Shown one piece after another: positions 32,640 through 35,916 of a DNA stretch of 35,916 nucleotides. Position 1 is the stretch's first letter; every line of letters starts with the position of its first letter. The stretch is from Gamarada debralockiae. Lineage: Eukaryota > Ascomycota > Leotiomycetes > Helotiales > Hyphodiscaceae. The position numbers and the translations under genes were made by a program. A model generated the notes under the pieces. The model did no database searches. It was given only the letters and a program-made list of their open reading frames with translations, and had not been told where the DNA came from. The stretch covers positions 1-35,916 of the forward strand of contig NXFV01000198.1 in the NCBI GenBank assembly GCA_002803225.1, read 5' to 3'.

Positions 32640-34430
32640 AGCAAGGGCTCTATGCAGTTCGAGGACTGAGAGTTACTTCGAGGCGCTACGAAGATCCACC
32701 AAGCATGGCGGTCTATATAAATCTACTTGGTGTATTTCCTTAGGTACTTAGTCCTCAATATTTAATCAGTACCTACCTACCTACTTTACTCGATTTCCAA
32801 ATTACATGAAACATCCCTTGGACCAGATTCTGAATGCCCCACGGTCAAAATCCATGGTGTTTAGTAATACTAGGTTAAGTTTAGGGTGCCCTACTCTGTA
32901 GGTGAGCTAACTGAGCCGGGGCAACTAGCGCCTGAGCAATAACGGCAAGCTTATTAACTAAATGCTAAGCACAGGAGAGAAAGATTTGACTGAAAATGCC
33001 ATGGAATTGCGAGGAGGAAAGAGGAGTTGTTAAAAAGAAATCGAAGGTCTCACTCAAGCTTGGTCAAGCTCATTACAATCAAAACTGGTGAAGTACTGTA
33101 GTGGGGATGACTGTGAATTAAGGTAATGAATGTATTGTTGGAGTGTGAACTGTCTAAAGAAAGAAGAGCTAGCTAGCTGCGCGCGCAATATTAAGGTAGT
33201 TAATGGCCTCCGTGACCAGTGGAAGGAGCCACCAGGGCTGCGTTTCTTGGGATTGCTAGGGGATGTTTGCGCTTAGTTATTCTCAGCACAATGAAGCAGA
33301 AGTTGCAAACACATAAATCATAAACCTTTGACTTGATAATCATGATTTAAGTGTCGGTGTGATCCGTGAGAAAATATGGAGCCTTTGATGCTTAATCCCC
33401 GACAAATTGTCGGATCGACGCCGCTGCTCGTACTGTTAAAAACCGAATACACAAATCGGTCCCAGTAGGCACTGTCCCTCCCATCTTTCTTCAACCCATC
33501 GACTCTAATTTGAAGATTGAGCTATTCAAATGTTCCGCGCAACAGGTAGGACGGATGACTTGCAGAATTCCTCACTAACCTCACGAGATTCTAATGCTAA
33601 GCTCTCAAAATCCTCTCGAAATGCGAACCATTTCTCGTGCCGACTTCGAATCAACCGTAGCTCTCCCCATCTATCGCTCGTGGCCCAAGACCATCCTCCG
33701 ATCTCTCTGCAAATACTGCTGCAAACATTACATCTCCAGCAAAGGGCATTCTTCTGCGTAGAACCTCGCGTCCTTCCCTCTCAGCAGCGAGGGCGCTGAG
33801 ACTCCTCGACATTCTGCATCCTCCACACAATCCTTTCTCGACTATATTCTGCGAAGCCGAGCCTCAAATACCCCTCTTGTCGAAAGATTCACATCCGCCA
33901 CCTCAGATTCAGCATCTTAGCAGACCGCGTTTCCTGACTCTACTCTGACAAGGAATGACGGAACAAACAAAGTGGAATTTAGGTGCATTCCTGGCTCAAG
34001 TAATTGCAGGAAACAAGAAGGCTGTAGCATACACTGAACTCTGGCTGGGGGATGAAGGATGATTGCATACCAAAGAGATGTGGAACGACTTTATACACAA
34101 ATATACAAACACACACGCTGATTGTGCGAGCTTCAGCGTATGCCATATGTCAGTGACGCCAGAGAATCTAGAATCTAGAATCAAGCTTGCTTCCGACTGT
34201 TGTTGGATCGAAATGATTCACGATCATTATTCTTTGTGTTGTTATGAGAACCCTAATACTGAGGTGCATATAGCGCTAGTCCAAAATAGGCTTTATAAGC
34301 TTCAATTCAAAATCTCTACTCTTTCGTACAGAGTTCAACCCTTTTGTATATATCTATAACTTGACTTCAGGACCTCAGCCTTCCCTAGCTCCTCGGACTT
34401 CCCCAGCTCTTCGGCCTTCTCCAGCTATTC
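32640..34430. other. Gene-poor stretch
   Basis: No gene supported. One frame at 33621-33990 reads protein-like for two stretches (FESTVALPIYRSWPKTILRS; SFLDYILRSRASNTPLVERF) but has two TAG stops and no recognisable family; it may be another relic. The rest is featureless, with AT-rich parts. Confidence 0.4.
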
Positions 34431-34821
34431 TGTAACAGCTATAGGTAGCTAGAGGGCAACAGGACGGATCACAGTATATCAGAGAAGTAGCAATAGGGGA
34501 AGGGAGACAATAGTGGTTGTATTTGAAGTAGTTGGACCGAGGTTTCGTAGTACTAATGCGCTTGTGTGATATAAACTCAAGCTTGCCTCCCAACTTCATA
34601 GATAATAGAGCTTATATATATATATCAGTAGTCTGGCCTATACTCTGCCTTTAGCCGTCCTTCGCTCTTATAGCCGCCTTACGGTCCGTCGTTCGTATAC
34701 ATAGCCGTTTTATAGCCCGGTTTCCGCTTATACAGCCGTTTTACGGCCTGGCCAAATGTTGAGCTACTTTAGAGGCTTGCTGGCACGCGCTAATAAGGCT
34801 CTTGTTATAGCTCTTGTTACA
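34431..34821 (-). mobile_element. 3' LTR of the chromovirus
   Basis: On the minus strand the LTR starts TGTAACAAGAGCTATAAC and ends TATAGCTGTTACA: 391 bp, TG...CA with matching TGTAACA ends. A polypurine tract (AAAGGGGGAT) lies immediately upstream on the minus strand (34835-34824). It is homologous to 25197-25545. A minisatellite occupies its middle (34640-34755). Confidence 0.8.
34640..34755. repeat. Minisatellite inside the chromovirus LTR
   Basis: Imperfect tandem units of about 30 bp around TATAGCCGTTTTACGGCC. Confidence 0.6.
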
Positions 34822-35080
34822 ACTATCCCCCTTTGAAGGCTACTCGTCTACGAGGAGCTAAGCTCGCATTTGAACTAGTAGTCTCGGCTGTCCTTATTAA
34901 AACCCAGTAGGAAAAAGAGTAATAACCTGGCGTAGTTATGTGGAGTCCTAGTTATCAGGTGACCTAAGCGAGGCTCTTACAATTGTAAGACCTACATCAT
35001 GCCTCAGGCATTAACTCCCTTGGGAAAATCCCGAGTGCCTTAGGTCCTCAGGTAACAATTTAAGTTTGACTTTGGCGTTA

Positions 35081-35916
35081 TTAAGTCTGCCTAGCTTTCC
35101 TAGTCTTCTCGTACCTTTGTATCGCTCCTTGCGCATTTCCTATACTGTCCTTAGGTACCCAGAGGTTGTACTCAGTAGGCCATCCTTCCTACTTTACTAA
35201 GTAGTGAGTCTGTCCCTTGATAATAGCCTGGTCCTTTACTTCCTCGATCTCCTATTCTTTATTATCCTCTAGGTCTGGTAAAGGCATAAGGGGTTGACTG
35301 TCTCTAGGCTTATACTCATCGATGGCCTGGATAGGGAATACATCATGTAGTCGGTCGTATTTTTCAGGAAGAGCTAGTCGGTAGGCCTATGTACCGACGC
35401 GTTCTAGAATCCGTAAGGGTCTAATCTACCTGGGTTACAGCTTCTTATCCTTGAGCCTTAGGTTCCTTATAAATAGCTTAACTAGGTCTCCTCGCTTAAA
35501 GAGCTTGGGTTGATATCGTTGATTATAGTACTTAGCTTATCGCTCTTGGCTCTGAAGTAGCTGGTCCGTAAGGTTCTTCCGTAGGTCTATAAGGCGTGTG
35601 ATTCGGTCGTGTGCTACTAGTGCCTCCCCCTTACTAGTGCTGTCCTTAGTACTAGTGATGTCGACTCGTAGTTCCGGGTCATAACCATACAAGGCTTTAA
35701 AAGGGGTCATGCCAGTGCTTGAGCTTCGGCTGTTATTGTATACGAATTCAGTGCTAGGTAGGAGCTTTACCTAGTTCATCTGCTCGAGGCTAGTATAAGC
35801 TCAGAGGTAATCTTCGAGTATACGATTGAGGATTTCGGTTTGTCCATTAGTTTGGGGGTAGAATGTAGTACTAAGCCTTCGCTTGATTAAGGAGTAGGTA
35901 CAGACCTTAGCCCAGA
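35081..35916 (-). mobile_element. Ty3/gypsy chromovirus pol relic (3' end, runs off the window)
   Basis: The minus-strand frame entering from the window's right edge reads KVCTYSLIKRRLSTTFYPQT, then NGQTEILNRILEDYL: the integrase core with its catalytic Glu. Next come TGMTPFKALYGYDPEL, an RNase-free linker LRKNLTDQLQSQ, the integrase tail (PLRILERVGT; AYRLALPEKYDRLHDVFP), and a chromodomain (THYLVK, stop, EGWPTEYNLWVPKDSI). The frame ends at 35081. About eight in-frame stops interrupt it; I see no indel. Each stop fits a Gln, Trp or Arg codon changed by C-to-T, the RIP pattern. It lies just before the polypurine tract and LTR, as expected for a Tf1-like element. Confidence 0.85.

Noticed and set aside
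33621..33990. Protein-like frame with two TAG stops
   Set aside because: No family recognised and no frame continuity; noted only in the intergenic entry.

Overview
The window is nuclear DNA of a filamentous ascomycete. Most genes carry short GT-AG introns (about 43-95 bp). The gene content is typically fungal: sulfite pump, NmrA-like proteins, GH17 glucanase, fasciclin and UstYa-like proteins, 2EXR relics. Repeats are decayed with C-to-T stop codons of the kind left by repeat-induced point mutation (RIP). A Leotiomycetes-type host is my inference; no marker proves it.

Left part (1-16.1 kb): an SSU1-type sulfite efflux gene (47-1536,+) is followed by a graveyard of decayed genes: an unidentified minus-strand relic with an acidic tail (1668-2700), two 2EXR relics (3114-3970 and 4369-4650) and an RNase H-like relic (5216-5738). 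Intact genes are an NmrA-like protein (6745-7869,+), a small probable dimeric alpha/beta-barrel protein (8662-9376,+), a secreted GH17 glucanase-like enzyme (13340-14227,+) and a four-exon uncharacterised gene (14723-16098,-). An SDR relic (9979-10815) and a Ras-like GTPase relic (11149-12307) lie among them.

Middle (16.1-22 kb): AT-rich DNA surrounds an erythromycin-esterase-like gene (18568-19993,+) and frataxin (20967-21677,-).

Right part (22-35.9 kb): a transposon-rich accessory region. It holds LTR fragments, a 183-bp solo LTR with a 5-bp target duplication (23030-23212), a decayed integrase with a probable downstream LTR (24090-25106), a second LTR family seen twice (about 25197-25545 and 34431-34821), and at the right edge the 3' end of a stop-riddled Ty3/gypsy chromovirus (35081-35916,-). 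Two gene islands sit between the repeats. One is a divergent cell-surface pair: a Cys-rich single-pass membrane protein (26366-27503,-) and a GPI-anchored two-domain fasciclin protein (28224-29589,+).

The other island is the most interesting part. A UstYa/DUF3328-family oxidase gene (30401-31416,-) lies head-to-head with a gene for a 90-residue secreted precursor (32367-32639,+). The precursor contains two identical 28-residue repeats separated by a KRKR Kex2-type site. The two repeats differ at DNA level by eight substitutions, all synonymous. This is the minimal architecture of a fungal RiPP (dikaritin-like) locus, but the repeat has no Tyr, Trp or Cys, so it does not look like the known product classes.
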